Positions 32,239-45,849 of a stretch of 48,418 nucleotides of DNA are shown here, in pieces. This DNA comes from Actinoallomurus sp. (lineage in GTDB: Bacteria > Actinomycetota > Actinomycetes > Streptosporangiales > Streptosporangiaceae). The DNA is taken from positions 1-48,418 of the forward strand of contig JAOPYG010000082.1 in NCBI GenBank assembly GCA_025964685.1, in the 5' to 3' direction. Within the stretch, counting starts at the first letter, position 1. Every line of letters starts with the position of its first letter. The notes under the pieces were generated by a model. That model did not search any database, was not told where the DNA came from, and saw nothing but the letters and a program-made list of their open reading frames with translations. Both the position numbers and the translations under genes were made by a program.

Positions 32239-33957
32239 TCAGGCGCGGGAGCGGATCTCCAGGCCGAAGGCGCGGATCTTCCGGTAGACCGTCGCGCGGG
32301 AGATGCCCAGCCGCGCCGCCGCCTTCCGTTTGTCGCCCCCGGACTCGTCGAGCGCGCGGGAGATCGCGTCGCGTTCGATCGCCTCCATCGGCGTGAGCAC
32401 GTGCCGGCTGGTCGTGTGACACTCGTCGGGCAGGTCCCCAGGCTCGATCCGGCCGGTGGGGCGGGCGGTGACGGCCGCCTGAACCACCCGGTCGAGCTGG
32501 GCGACGTTGCCCGGCCAGGGCGCGCGCAGCAGGGTGTGCATCGCCTGCGGCGAGCAGATCAGCCGCCGGTGGGCGGCGTGACGGCGCAACAGCACCGGGA
32601 CGATGTCGCGGACGTCGTCGACGCGATGCCGCAAGGGCGGAACGACGAGCGACTCGGAGAAATGTCCCAGAAGCGAGTGCGGGAGGTTCGCCGGTCCGGT
32701 CACGGTGCCGACCACCCATGCGCGGTGCCCGGCCGGCTCCAGCATCCCGGCGAGCCGGGTCGCCGCGTCCGCCGGCAGCCGTTCGAGGTGCCGCAGGACG
32801 ACCGTGGCCATGGGAGCGCCGAGATCGGACCGCAGGCGGCCGATCCACGAGGTGGCGTCGCTCCGTAGATCGGCGGCGTCGATGACGGCGAACCGCGCCG
32901 CCGGGTTGAGCCGCCGGTGCATGGCGCGGACCACGGCGAGCTTGCCGACGCCCGCCTCACCGCGAAGCAGCAGCCACGACCGGGACCGGCACGCCGCCTC
33001 GACGATCTGGCACACCCGCGTCCATCCCGGGCTGCCCCCGGCCACCCCGGGAGGCGGCACGGTGACCGGACGCCCGGCCGGCGCGTCGCCGACGACGTGG
33101 ATCTCCATGACGGCACCGCCTCCCAGCGCCGGGCGGCACCGGAGCCGTACGGTGTGGCCCTGGCTGAGCAGGATCTCCTCGCTGACGTCGCGGTGCCCGG
33201 CCAGCAGCTCGTCGGCGCGCTCGCGCAGGAGCTGGTGGTCGCTGGGCGCGAGGAGCCGGGCGGCGGCGGCGTTCACGATCACCAGGTCGCCGGTCACGCT
33301 GAAGATCGCGCCTCGCCCGACCCGTGCGGTGGCCATGAACTCCCGCAGCAGCGCGCGCTCACGCTCGCTGCCGCCCTCGGCGAGTCGCTGCTCGATCAGC
33401 GTGGCCGTCTCCTGCACGAGCGCGGGCATGAGCGGGTTGGCCTGTTCGGAGCGCGTCGTGAGATCGATGACGCCCTCCAGCCGCCCGGACAACGGGTCGC
33501 GGATCGGCGCGCCCGCGCACGACATGAGCTGCAGGCGCTCGGTGAAGTGCTCGGCGCCGAAGACGCAGGAGACCTGGCCCTGCTCGATGGCGGTGCCGAT
33601 CCCGTTGGTGCCGACGTGCTCCTCGGCGTAGCTGAAGCCGGGCGCGAGCGAGATCGCGTCGAGCCGGCGCTGCAGGCCGGTGCCCTCCACCCGCCGGTCC
33701 AGCACGAGACCGCGCGCGTCGGTGAGGATCACGCTGGTGTCGGTGCCGGTGAGCTGGCGTTCGAGCCGATCCAGGACCGGACGGGCGGCGCGTACGAGAC
33801 GCGAGTCGAAGTCCAGGTCGGGCCGGTACGGCATCTCGAGGTCGTCCGGGGCGACTCCCCAGAACCGGGAGCGCTTCCACGACGCCAGGATCTCCTGGCG
33901 CACCTTAGGTGCCTTGTCGTCGCTGGCCAGGAAGGACTCACGTGCGCGCGCGACCAT
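32239..33957 (-). CDS. AcoR/MimR-type transcriptional activator with degenerate AAA domain
   Basis: A 572-residue regulator divergent from prmA, in the position of mycobacterial mimR. Layout: N-terminal region VRQEILASWKRSRFWGV and a GAF-like sensor (TSVILTDARGLVLDRRVEG ... EEHVGTNGIGTAIEQ ... DPLSGRLEGVIDLT) as in AcoR; a PAS-like middle; an AAA+ segment; and a C-terminal Fis-type HTH (DKRKAAARLGISRATVYRKI). The AAA part keeps GEAGVGK as Walker A but has no GAFTGA loop, and the Walker B acidic pair is replaced (TVVLRHLERLP). It therefore should not drive sigma-54 polymerase. Start ATG 33957 has GGGAG eight bases upstream; GTG 33972 is an alternative. Confidence 0.88.
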   Translation of the reverse strand: MVARARESFLASDDKAPKVRQEILASWKRSRFWGVAPDDLEMPYRPDLDFDSRLVRAARPVLDRLERQLTGTDTSVILTDARGLVLDRRVEGTGLQRRLDAISLAPGFSYAEEHVGTNGIGTAIEQGQVSCVFGAEHFTERLQLMSCAGAPIRDPLSGRLEGVIDLTTRSEQANPLMPALVQETATLIEQRLAEGGSERERALLREFMATARVGRGAIFSVTGDLVIVNAAAARLLAPSDHQLLRERADELLAGHRDVSEEILLSQGHTVRLRCRPALGGGAVMEIHVVGDAPAGRPVTVPPPGVAGGSPGWTRVCQIVEAACRSRSWLLLRGEAGVGKLAVVRAMHRRLNPAARFAVIDAADLRSDATSWIGRLRSDLGAPMATVVLRHLERLPADAATRLAGMLEPAGHRAWVVGTVTGPANLPHSLLGHFSESLVVPPLRHRVDDVRDIVPVLLRRHAAHRRLICSPQAMHTLLRAPWPGNVAQLDRVVQAAVTARPTGRIEPGDLPDECHTTSRHVLTPMEAIERDAISRALDESGGDKRKAAARLGISRATVYRKIRAFGLEIRSRA

Positions 33958-34102
33958 GAACTCGTCTCCCACCGCCGATCCGTCCCCTCTGAACTCGTGG
34001 ATGACTCGGAGGCGTACTGAAAATCGACTACGGGCGCTGCTACTCGAAACAGCTGGGCTCTTCGCCGTGACCCCACCGTAAGTGAACATCCGGACGCGGC
34101 TC

Positions 34103-34117
34103 GTCTCAAGATGAGAC
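34103..34117. promoter_or_regulatory. Inverted repeat upstream of prmA
   Basis: GTCTCA (34103-34108) and TGAGAC (34112-34117) are exact inverted repeats with spacer AGA, about 75 bases before prmA and 145 bases before the regulator gene, in the 235-base divergent region. A likely binding site for the activator. No clear -35/-10 or sigma-54 promoter was found in this region. Confidence 0.5.
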
Positions 34118-34192
34118 CGCCTTTCTTCCCTTTTGGAGGTGCTATTGGCGTTGTCCCGCCGGGAAGGCACCGGCACCTCGCAGGGAGGCGAC

Positions 34193-35827
34193 GTGAGTAG
34201 GCAGAGCCTTAGCAAGGCGCATCAGAAGATCACCGAACTGTCGTGGGAGCCGACCTTCGCGACACCGGCGGAGCGGTACGCCACCGACTACCGGTTCGAC
34301 AAGTCACCCAAGAAGGACCCGCTGAAGCAGGTCCTGCGCTCCTACTTCCCGATGGAGGAGGAGAAGGACAACCGCGTCTACGGCGCGATGGACGGCGCGA
34401 TCCGCGGCAACATGTTCCGCCAGGTCCAGCAGCGCTGGATGGAATGGCAGAAACTGTTCCTGTCGATCATCCCGTTCCCGGAGATCTCCGCGGCGCGCGC
34501 CATGCCGATGTCGATCGGCGCCGTGCCGAACCCGCAGATCCACAACGGCCTCGCGGTGCAGATGATCGACGAGGTGCGCCACTCGACGATCCAGATGAAC
34601 CTCAAGCGCCTGTACATGAACCACTACATCGACCCGGCCGGGTTCGACATCAGCGAGAAGGCGTTCTCCAACTGCTACGCCGGCACGATCGGCCGCCAGT
34701 TCGGCGAGGGGTTCATCACCGGCGACGCGATCACCGCCGCGAACGTCTACCTGACCGTGGTCGCCGAGACCGCGTTCACCAACACGCTCTTCGTCGCGAT
34801 GCCGTCCGAGGCCGCCGCCAACGGCGACTACCTGCTGCCGACGGTCTTCCACTCGGTGCAGTCCGATGAGTCCCGGCACATCAGCAACGGGTACTCCATC
34901 CTGCTCATGGCGCTCGCCGACGAGCAGAACCGGCAGCTCCTCGAACGCGACCTGCGCTACGCGTGGTGGAACAACCACTGCGTCGTGGACGCGGCGATCG
35001 GCACGTTCATCGAGTACGGCACCAAGGACCGGCGCAAGGACCGCGAGAGCTACGCGGAGATGTGGCGCCGCTGGATCTACGACGACTACTACCGCAGCTA
35101 CCTCATCCCGCTGGAGAAGTACGGCCTGGTCATCCCGCACGACCTCGTCGAGAAGGCCTGGGACCGGATCTGGAACCAGGGCTACGTCCACAAGGTCGCG
35201 CAGTTCTTCGCCACCGGCTGGCCGGTGAACTACTGGCGCATCGACGGCATGACCGACGACGACTTCGAGTGGTTCGAGAGCAAATACCCCGGCTGGTACA
35301 ACCAGTACGGCAAGTGGTGGGAGGCCTACAACCGGCTGAGCAAGCCGAACGGCCACAAGCCGATCGCCTTCGAGGACGTCGGCTACCAGTACCCCCACCG
35401 CTGCTGGACCTGCATGGTCCCCTGCCTGATCCGCGAGGACATCGTCTGCGACGAGGTCGACGGGCAGTGGCGGACGTACTGCTCCGAGACGTGCCACTGG
35501 ACCGACAAGACCGCGTTCCGGCCGGAGTACGAGGGCCGTCCGACGCCGTCGATGGGCCGCCTGACCGGCAAGCGCGAGTGGGAGACCCTCTACCACAACT
35601 GGGATCTGGCCGACATCATCACCGACCTCGGCTACGTCCGCGACGACGGCAAGACGCTGATCCCGCAGCCGCACCTCGACCTGGACGACCCGAAGAAGCT
35701 GTGGACCCTCGACGACGTGCGCGGGCTGCCGTTCCCGAGCCCGAACATCACGCTCAACGAGATGTCCGACGCCGAGCGCGAACGCTTCATCGCCGAGTAC
35801 AAGGTCCACCCCAACCGGACCCCCTGA
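34193..35827 (+). CDS. prmA: Propane/phenol-type monooxygenase, hydroxylase large subunit
   Basis: A 544-residue diiron hydroxylase subunit. The six iron ligands are visible with canonical spacing: E97 (FPEIS), E127 and H130 (DEVRH), E192 (VAETAF), E226 and H229 (DESRH). It closely matches Gordonia/Rhodococcus PrmA and mycobacterial MimA as I remember them, which hydroxylate propane, acetone or phenol in vivo. A Cys cluster ([10 protein letters not shown] and YCSETCHW) near residues 402-430 is also typical. Start GTG 34193 follows GGGAGG; a TTG at 34145 with GGAGG would add 16 residues and cannot be excluded. First gene of the long operon. Confidence 0.95.
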   Translation: MSRQSLSKAHQKITELSWEPTFATPAERYATDYRFDKSPKKDPLKQVLRSYFPMEEEKDNRVYGAMDGAIRGNMFRQVQQRWMEWQKLFLSIIPFPEISAARAMPMSIGAVPNPQIHNGLAVQMIDEVRHSTIQMNLKRLYMNHYIDPAGFDISEKAFSNCYAGTIGRQFGEGFITGDAITAANVYLTVVAETAFTNTLFVAMPSEAAANGDYLLPTVFHSVQSDESRHISNGYSILLMALADEQNRQLLERDLRYAWWNNHCVVDAAIGTFIEYGTKDRRKDRESYAEMWRRWIYDDYYRSYLIPLEKYGLVIPHDLVEKAWDRIWNQGYVHKVAQFFATGWPVNYWRIDGMTDDDFEWFESKYPGWYNQYGKWWEAYNRLSKPNGHKPIAFEDVGYQYPHRCWTCMVPCLIREDIVCDEVDGQWRTYCSETCHWTDKTAFRPEYEGRPTPSMGRLTGKREWETLYHNWDLADIITDLGYVRDDGKTLIPQPHLDLDDPKKLWTLDDVRGLPFPSPNITLNEMSDAERERFIAEYKVHPNRTP

Positions 35828-35831
35828 ACCC

Positions 35832-36866
35832 GTGGGCGACAAGCACCGGGTGCGGTTCGACCCGGTCGACATCGAGATCGAGGTCGACGAGGACGAGACG
35901 ATCCTCGACGCGGCCTTCCGGCAGGGCGTCATGCTCATGCACGGCTGCAAGGAGGGGCAGTGCTCGGCCTGCAAGTCCTTCCTGCTCGACGGCGACCTGC
36001 AGATGGAGCGCTACTCGACCTTCGCGCTCGCCGACTACGAGAACGAGGAGGGTTACGTCCTGCTCTGCCGGGGCCACGCGTACAGCGACCTCGAGGTCGA
36101 GCTGATCAACTACGACGAGGACATGATCCGCTCCGGTGTGCCGATCCAGCTGGTCAACACCGAGGTCGCGGCGATCGAGGAGCTGACGCACGACATCGTG
36201 CACCTGCGGCTGACGTTCGTGTCGCCGCGGGAGCTGGCCTTCAACCCGGGCCAGTACGCGGACGTGCGGATCCCCGGGACCGAGCACTGGCGGTCGTTCT
36301 CGATGGCCAACACCCCGTCCACGGACCACGAGGCCGACTTCGTCATCAAGCGCTACCCGGGCGGGCACTTCTCCGGGCTGCTCGAGGGCGGCCTGGCGGT
36401 CGGCGACACGCTCGACATCAAGGGCCCGTACGGGACGTTCACGCTGCGCGAGAGCGACCGTGACCTGGTCATGATCGGTGGCGGCGCGGGCATGGCGCCC
36501 ATCCTGTCGCTGCTCACGCACATGCGTGAACAGGGCATCGACCGCGAGGCCACGTTCTACTACGGCGCCCGTACGGCCGGGGACCTGTTCTACCTCGACC
36601 GGATGGCCGAGCTGTCCGAGGCGCTCCCCCGGTTCTCCTTCGTCCCCGCCCCGTCGGAGGAGGCCGAGGACGGGTCTGAGGCCGGGTTGATCACCGATGT
36701 CGTCGACCGGTTGGAGGGCGACCTCTCCGGCGCCGACGCCTACCTGTGCGGGCCGCCCCCGATGGTCGAGGCCGCGATCGAGCTCATGGCCGCCAAGGGC
36801 GTGCCGGAGGGGCGGGTCTTCTACGACAAGTTCACCACCACAGCCAGCGCAGACGAACCATCGTGA
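35832..36866 (+). CDS. prmB: Monooxygenase reductase component
   Basis: A 344-residue NADH-dependent electron-transfer protein. The N-terminal plant-type 2Fe-2S ferredoxin has C39, C44, C47 and C79 (CKEGQCSAC and LLC). The FAD domain has RSFSMANTP near residue 157, and the NAD domain has GGGAGMAPILSLL near 217 and YLCGPPPMVEAA near 305. It passes electrons from NADH to the diiron hydroxylase PrmA/PrmC. GTG start four bases after the prmA stop, so translation is likely coupled. Confidence 0.95.
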   Translation: MGDKHRVRFDPVDIEIEVDEDETILDAAFRQGVMLMHGCKEGQCSACKSFLLDGDLQMERYSTFALADYENEEGYVLLCRGHAYSDLEVELINYDEDMIRSGVPIQLVNTEVAAIEELTHDIVHLRLTFVSPRELAFNPGQYADVRIPGTEHWRSFSMANTPSTDHEADFVIKRYPGGHFSGLLEGGLAVGDTLDIKGPYGTFTLRESDRDLVMIGGGAGMAPILSLLTHMREQGIDREATFYYGARTAGDLFYLDRMAELSEALPRFSFVPAPSEEAEDGSEAGLITDVVDRLEGDLSGADAYLCGPPPMVEAAIELMAAKGVPEGRVFYDKFTTTASADEPS

Positions 36867-36877
36867 GGAGGAAGCCG

Positions 36878-37987
36878 ATGTCGACTCCCCCGACCAAGTC
36901 GGGCACGCGTGATTTCCCCAAACCAGAGTTCACCGACGCCGAGGCCGGCGCCCTGGAGTTCCCGAGCTCGACGAGCCGCAGCTACAACTACTTCACCCCC
37001 GCTCGCATGCGGGCCTCGATGTACGAAGACGTCACCGTCGACGTACAACCTGACCCCGAACGCCATCTTCTGCAGGGGTGGATCTACGCCTTCGCCGACG
37101 GCCAGGCCGGCTACCCGAAGGACTGGACCGAGCTGAAGTCCTCGGACTGGCACACGTTCCTGGACCCCAACGGGGAATGGGAACAGACCATCTACCGCAA
37201 CAACGCGAGCGCCGTACGCCAGGTCCAGAACAACCTGGCGAACGCCAAGGCGGCCAATGCGTACGGCGCGTGGGCGGCGGGATGGCAGGAGTTCGTCGCC
37301 CGCCACGTGGGCGCCTGGATGCACGCCGAGCACGGCCTGGGCATGCACCTGTTCATCGCGATCCAGCGCTCCGCGCCCACCAACATGATCAACAACGCCA
37401 TGTCGGTGAACGCCGCGCACAAGCTGCGCTTCGCCCAGGACCTCGCGCTGTACAACCTCGACCTCACCGAGAACATCGAGGGTTTCGACGGCGCGGTCCA
37501 CCGCGAGGTGTGGCAGGACGACGAGATCTGGCAGCCGGTACGGGAGAACGTCGAGCGGCTCACCGCCATCGTGGACTGGGCCGAGGCGCTCTTCGCCACC
37601 AACGTCATCTTCGAGTCACTGGTCGGCGAGTTGTTCCGCAGCGAGCTGGTCATGCAGATCGCGGCCAGGAACGGCGACTACACCACCCCGACGATCATGG
37701 GCGTGGGCGAGAACGACTACGCCCGCGACAGCGGCTACACCCGCGCTCTGTTCACCATGCTCGTCACGGACGAGACGCACGGCGCGCACAACATCGAGAC
37801 CCTCGACGCCTGGACCGAACGCTGGCTGCCGGTGAGCCTCGCCGCGGCGCGCCACCTCCAGCCGCTGTGGTCCCAGCCCGCCGAGCGCGTCATCCGCTTC
37901 GAGGACTCACTCGACCGGGCCAAGGACCGGCTGCGCGGAGTCCTCGCCGACCTGCGCCTGAGCGAGCCGAAGGAGCTGTCCCAGTGA
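36878..37987 (+). CDS. prmC: Monooxygenase hydroxylase small subunit
   Basis: A 369-residue beta subunit of the diiron hydroxylase. It has the same helical ferritin-like fold as the alpha subunit but no complete iron-ligand set, as expected for this subunit (for example [20 protein letters not shown] without the ExxH partner pattern). Strong GAGGAGG ribosome site seven bases before the ATG, stronger than those of its neighbours, consistent with a structural subunit needed in bulk. Its stop overlaps the prmD start. Confidence 0.93.
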   Translation: MSTPPTKSGTRDFPKPEFTDAEAGALEFPSSTSRSYNYFTPARMRASMYEDVTVDVQPDPERHLLQGWIYAFADGQAGYPKDWTELKSSDWHTFLDPNGEWEQTIYRNNASAVRQVQNNLANAKAANAYGAWAAGWQEFVARHVGAWMHAEHGLGMHLFIAIQRSAPTNMINNAMSVNAAHKLRFAQDLALYNLDLTENIEGFDGAVHREVWQDDEIWQPVRENVERLTAIVDWAEALFATNVIFESLVGELFRSELVMQIAARNGDYTTPTIMGVGENDYARDSGYTRALFTMLVTDETHGAHNIETLDAWTERWLPVSLAAARHLQPLWSQPAERVIRFEDSLDRAKDRLRGVLADLRLSEPKELSQ

Positions 37988-38325
37988 CCGCGTACGAGTT
38001 CCAGCGGACCTCCTCCGGGAAGTGCGGCGTCACGCTGATGAACAACCAGGTCGGCTACGTCGTCGCCCAGGTGATGCGCGCCAAGGAGGGCGTGAAGGTG
38101 TCGGAGTACCCGTCGATGATCCGCGTCGACGGCGAGAACAAGCTCGTCTTCGACTTCGACGAGATCTCCGACGCCCTCGGCTTCGAGTTCGGCGTGCCCG
38201 ACTTCGAGGAGATCATGTCCACCCACTACGGGCGGATGGTCCACCTCGACGACCAGACCGTGCTGTTCGCCAACCCCGAGGACGCGGCGGAGTACATCGA
38301 CTTCGACCTGCGTCCGGTCCAGTAA
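37984..38325 (+). CDS. prmD: Monooxygenase coupling/effector protein
   Basis: A 113-residue cofactor-free effector of the MmoB/DmpM family that docks on the hydroxylase and tunes oxygen activation. Features: [20 protein letters not shown], then [20 protein letters not shown] and an acidic C-terminus. GTG start overlaps the prmC stop (GTGA). Last of the four monooxygenase genes before the strong hairpin at 38341-38378. Confidence 0.93.
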   Translation: MTAYEFQRTSSGKCGVTLMNNQVGYVVAQVMRAKEGVKVSEYPSMIRVDGENKLVFDFDEISDALGFEFGVPDFEEIMSTHYGRMVHLDDQTVLFANPEDAAEYIDFDLRPVQ

Positions 38326-38340
38326 CGGTCCCCTTCTACG

Positions 38341-38378
38341 CCCTGTGCGGCGCGCACCACGATGCGCGCCGCACCGGG
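38341..38378 (+). terminator. Strong hairpin between prmD and the accessory genes
   Basis: GTGCGGCGCGC (38345-38355) and GCGCGCCGCAC (38364-38374) pair over 11 bp around an 8-base loop; CCC (38341-38343) and GGG (38376-38378) extend the stem after one mismatch. No T tract follows. It is the only sizeable intergenic gap (80 bases) in the operon and probably reduces read-through or protects the 3' end of the prmABCD part. Confidence 0.65.
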
Positions 38379-38405
38379 TGATCGTTCCCCCCGAGAGGTC
38401 ATCGC

Positions 38406-39436
38406 ATGTACGAGAAGGACGGCACCAGCTACTACATCGTCGACGGGCACGTGCACTTCTGGAACGCCGCGGCCGACAACCGCAACCGCTTCGGCGAGGG
38501 CTTCATCGAGTGCTTCTACGGCTACCACTCGTCCCTGTCGCCCGAAGAGTGGCTGTGGAGCAAGGACAAGTTCGACCGGTACACCGAGCAGGACATGATC
38601 CACGACCTGTTCGAGGTCGGCTACGCGGACAAGGCGATCTTCCAGCCCACGTACCTGAAGGACTTCTTCCCCGGCGGCTTCAACACGATCGAGCAGAACG
38701 CCGAGATCGCCGCGAGGCACCCCGACCGGTTCGTCGTGAACGGCGCCTTCGACCCGCGCGACGGCGAGCTGGGACTCCGGCGGCTGGAGGAGGACCACCG
38801 GCGTCACGGGATCAAGGGCGTCAAGCTCTACACCGCCGAGTGGAAGGGCTCCTCGCGCGGCTACAAGCTGTCGGACGCCTGGGCCCTGCGCTACCTGGAG
38901 AAGTGCCAGGAGCTGGGCATCACCAACATCCATGTCCACAAGGGCCCGACGATCTGGCCGCTCGACCGGGATGCCTTCGACGTCAAGGACATCGACGTCG
39001 CCGCCACCGAGTTCCCCGGCCTGAACTTCATCGTCGAGCACTGCGGGCTCCCCCGGCTGGACGACTTCTGCTGGATCGCCACGCAGGAGCCGAACGTCCT
39101 CGGCGGTCTCGCGGTCGCCATCCCGTTCATCCACAGCCGGCCGCGGTACTTCGCCAAGGTCATCGGCGAGCTGCTGTTCTGGCTCGGCGAGGACCGGATC
39201 ACGTTCGCCAGCGACTACGCCATCTGGCAGCCCAAGTGGCTGGTGGAGAAGTTCGTCGACTTCCAGATCCCCGAGGACATGCAGGGCGAGTACGGGCAGC
39301 TCACCACCGACATCAAACGGAAGATCCTCGGCCTGAACGCCGCACGCCTGTACGACCTGAAGGTCCCGGACGAGCTGCGGGCCGTGGGCGACGGCTCCGG
39401 CACGGTCGCCTCGCCTGAGGCAGCGGTCGGGCCGGC

Positions 39437-39440
<4 letters not shown>
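38406..39440 (+). CDS. Amidohydrolase-2-family metal hydrolase/decarboxylase
   Basis: A 344-residue TIM-barrel protein of the amidohydrolase-2 (ACMSD-like) family. Metal motifs: DGHVHFW (H-x-H) at residues 13-19, NIHVHKG, VEHCG and a C-terminal TFASDYAIW with the metal-bound Asp. Family members hydrolyse or decarboxylate cyclic acids. A gene of this type is commonly found next to prm/mim genes; its substrate there is not settled. GAGAGG before the ATG. Its stop overlaps the next start (ATGA), beginning the coupled accessory run. Confidence 0.88.
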
Positions 39441-44005
<4,565 letters not shown>

Positions 44006-44009
44006 TCGA

Positions 44010-44372
44010 TTACTGCGCGATGTCGATGCGCAGCGCGGTGGCGCCGCGCAGGTAGACGTGCTGGATGTCCGAGCGCGGCCGGTCGTCCTGGACGTGGGCC
44101 ATCAGGCGGATCACCCGGGGCAGCGCGTGCGGCACGTCGATCTCGCTCGCGCACAGCAGCGGCACATCGTGGAAGCCGAGCTTGCGCGCGGCCAGCGCCG
44201 GGAACTCCGCGGTCAGGTCCGGCGTCGCGGTGAAGATGACGCTGATGACGTCGTCGGTGGTGAGGGCGTTGCGCGCCATCACCTCGGTGACGAGCTCGGC
44301 CGTCGCCTCCAGAATCTGGTCACGATCGTCGGCGTCGACCTGGGTAGCTCCGCGTACCGCTAGTACCGCCAC
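44010..44372 (-). CDS. aroH: Chorismate mutase, AroH type
   Basis: A 120-residue trimeric chorismate mutase of the Bacillus AroH fold. Start VRGATQVDADDRDQILEATA, IFTATPDLTAEFPALAARKL, and the C-terminal VPLLCASEIDVP with the active-site Cys/Glu region and VYLRGATALR with catalytic Arg. It converts chorismate to prephenate, the substrate of TyrA. GTG start with GGGAGG four bases upstream. In related gene orders tyrA follows directly; here it is 12 kb away beyond the monooxygenase module. Confidence 0.93.
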   Translation of the reverse strand: MAVLAVRGATQVDADDRDQILEATAELVTEVMARNALTTDDVISVIFTATPDLTAEFPALAARKLGFHDVPLLCASEIDVPHALPRVIRLMAHVQDDRPRSDIQHVYLRGATALRIDIAQ

Positions 44373-44398
44373 AAAACCTCCCTATGAACTGCGGCGGT

Positions 44399-45136
44399 TC
44401 AGAGCTCCACCGCCGCGTACAGCTCGCCGATCTCCTTGGTGCTGAGCGCCCGGATGGTGCCCGACTTCAGCCGGCCGAGCTTGACCGGGCCGAACTCGGT
44501 ACGGGCGAGTTGCTGTACCGGATGACCGACCTCGGCGAGCAGGCGGCGCACGATGTGCTTACGGCCTTCGTGAAGGGTTACCTCGACGAGGATCCGCTTA
44601 CCGACCTGGTCGAAGATGCGGAAGTCATCGGCCTTGGCGAAGCCGTCCGCGAGCTGGACGCCGTGCATGAGCCTCCTGCCGACGTCACGGCCGATCGGCC
44701 CGTGGATCTCGGCGAGATAGGTCTTTGAAACACCGTATCGCGGGTGCATCAGCCGATTCGCCAGCTCACCGTCGTTGGTAAGCAGCAGCAGCCCCTCGGT
44801 GTCGGTGTCGAGACGGCCGACGTGGAAGAGCCGCTCGGGCACGTCGCCGACGTAGGTCATCAGCGACTTGCGCCCCCGCGGGTCGGACATGGTGCTGACC
44901 ACGCCGGTGGGCTTGTTGAGCATGTAGTAGCGCAGCTCGGTACGGGTGGGGATGCGCTTGCCGTCGACGTGGATGACGGCCTGCTGAGGGTCGACGCGCG
45001 CGCCGAACCAGGTCACCTTCTCGCCGTCGACGGTCACCCGGCCGGCCGCGATCAGGTCCTCAGAGGCGCGCCGGCTGGCCACACCCGCATCGGCGAGCAC
45101 CTTTTGGAGGCGTATGCCGTCGTTGGTCTCGTTCAC
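44399..45136 (-). CDS. rluB: 23S rRNA pseudouridine synthase RluB-type
   Basis: A 245-residue synthase. N-terminal S4 RNA-binding domain (LQKVLADAGVASRRASEDLI); catalytic motif GRLDTDTEGLLLLTNDG with the active Asp; YYMLNKPTGVV; and HEGRKHIVRRLL. It modifies a uridine in 23S rRNA. GTG start overlapping the scpB stop (GTGA). Standard member of the scpA-scpB-rluB block. Confidence 0.95.
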   Translation of the reverse strand: MNETNDGIRLQKVLADAGVASRRASEDLIAAGRVTVDGEKVTWFGARVDPQQAVIHVDGKRIPTRTELRYYMLNKPTGVVSTMSDPRGRKSLMTYVGDVPERLFHVGRLDTDTEGLLLLTNDGELANRLMHPRYGVSKTYLAEIHGPIGRDVGRRLMHGVQLADGFAKADDFRIFDQVGKRILVEVTLHEGRKHIVRRLLAEVGHPVQQLARTEFGPVKLGRLKSGTIRALSTKEIGELYAAVEL

Positions 45137-45849
45137 TGCTGAAGTTCCTCTATGCCTTCCAGGTCATCGGGCAGGTACGGGGCGAGCTCGGGCAGCTCGT
45201 CCACGGCGTTCAGGCCGAGCCGCTCCAGGAAGTAGGTCGTGGTCCGGTAGAGCACCGCCTGGTGCTCCGGATCGTGCCCCGCCTCCTCGATGAGGCCCCG
45301 CAACGTCAGGGTGCGGATCACGCCGTCGCTGTTGACCCCACGGATCGCCGACACCCGTGCCCGGCTCACCGGCTGCCGGTAGGCGATCACGGCGAGCGTC
45401 TCCAGCGCGGCCTGTGTCAGGCGCGCCGCCTGGCCGTCCCGCACGAACCGCTCGACGAGAGGGGCGCACACATCTCGAGTGTAGAACCGCCAGCCACCGG
45501 CGATCTCTCTCAGGTCGAACCCCCGCGCCTGTGCGGTGTATTCCGCCGCGAGTTCCCGCAGTGTGACGGAGACTTCCTCCCGCGGCCGTTCGATGATCTG
45601 CGCGAGGGTCACCTCGGGAACGGGCTCGTCCACGACCAGCAGGATGGCCTCCAGGCCGGCCCGCAGGGACGGCTCCGCCGCCCCGGCCGCGTCTTCCGGC
45701 TCCGGCGTGTCGAACAGCCCTCCGGACGCCGTACCGGCGCCCTCCGCGGCGCCGGCGTCGTCAGGCGGCGCGGCCGCGTCAGGCGTCTCGCTACCGTCGG
45801 CGGCCTCCGCCTCGGCGGGCCGCTCCGGCTCTGGTGGCGTGTCAGTCAT
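45133..45849 (-). CDS. scpB: Segregation and condensation protein B
   Basis: A 238-residue winged-helix subunit of the SMC-ScpAB condensin. The first 60 residues are an acidic Pro/Glu/Ala-rich tail common in actinobacteria. The core has SLRAGLEAILLVVDEPVPEV, LTQAALETLAVIAYRQPVSR and RGVNSDGVIRTLTLRGLIEE. Start ATG at 45849 inside the scpA end (8-base overlap); the open frame continues far upstream but only as a shadow of scpA. Confidence 0.95.
   Translation of the reverse strand: MTDTPPEPERPAEAEAADGSETPDAAAPPDDAGAAEGAGTASGGLFDTPEPEDAAGAAEPSLRAGLEAILLVVDEPVPEVTLAQIIERPREEVSVTLRELAAEYTAQARGFDLREIAGGWRFYTRDVCAPLVERFVRDGQAARLTQAALETLAVIAYRQPVSRARVSAIRGVNSDGVIRTLTLRGLIEEAGHDPEHQAVLYRTTTYFLERLGLNAVDELPELAPYLPDDLEGIEELQQ

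Noticed and set aside
34134..34152. Sigma-54-like promoter (GG and GC elements) before prmA
   Set aside because: GG at 34135-34136 and GC at 34148-34149 are one base too far apart, the flanking bases do not fit TGGCAC and TTGC, and the GGAGG is more simply a ribosome site. The regulator also lacks the GAFTGA loop.
44006..44009. Terminator or attachment site at the mntH/aroH boundary
   Set aside because: Only four bases separate the two stops and no inverted or direct repeat matching the other island edge was found.
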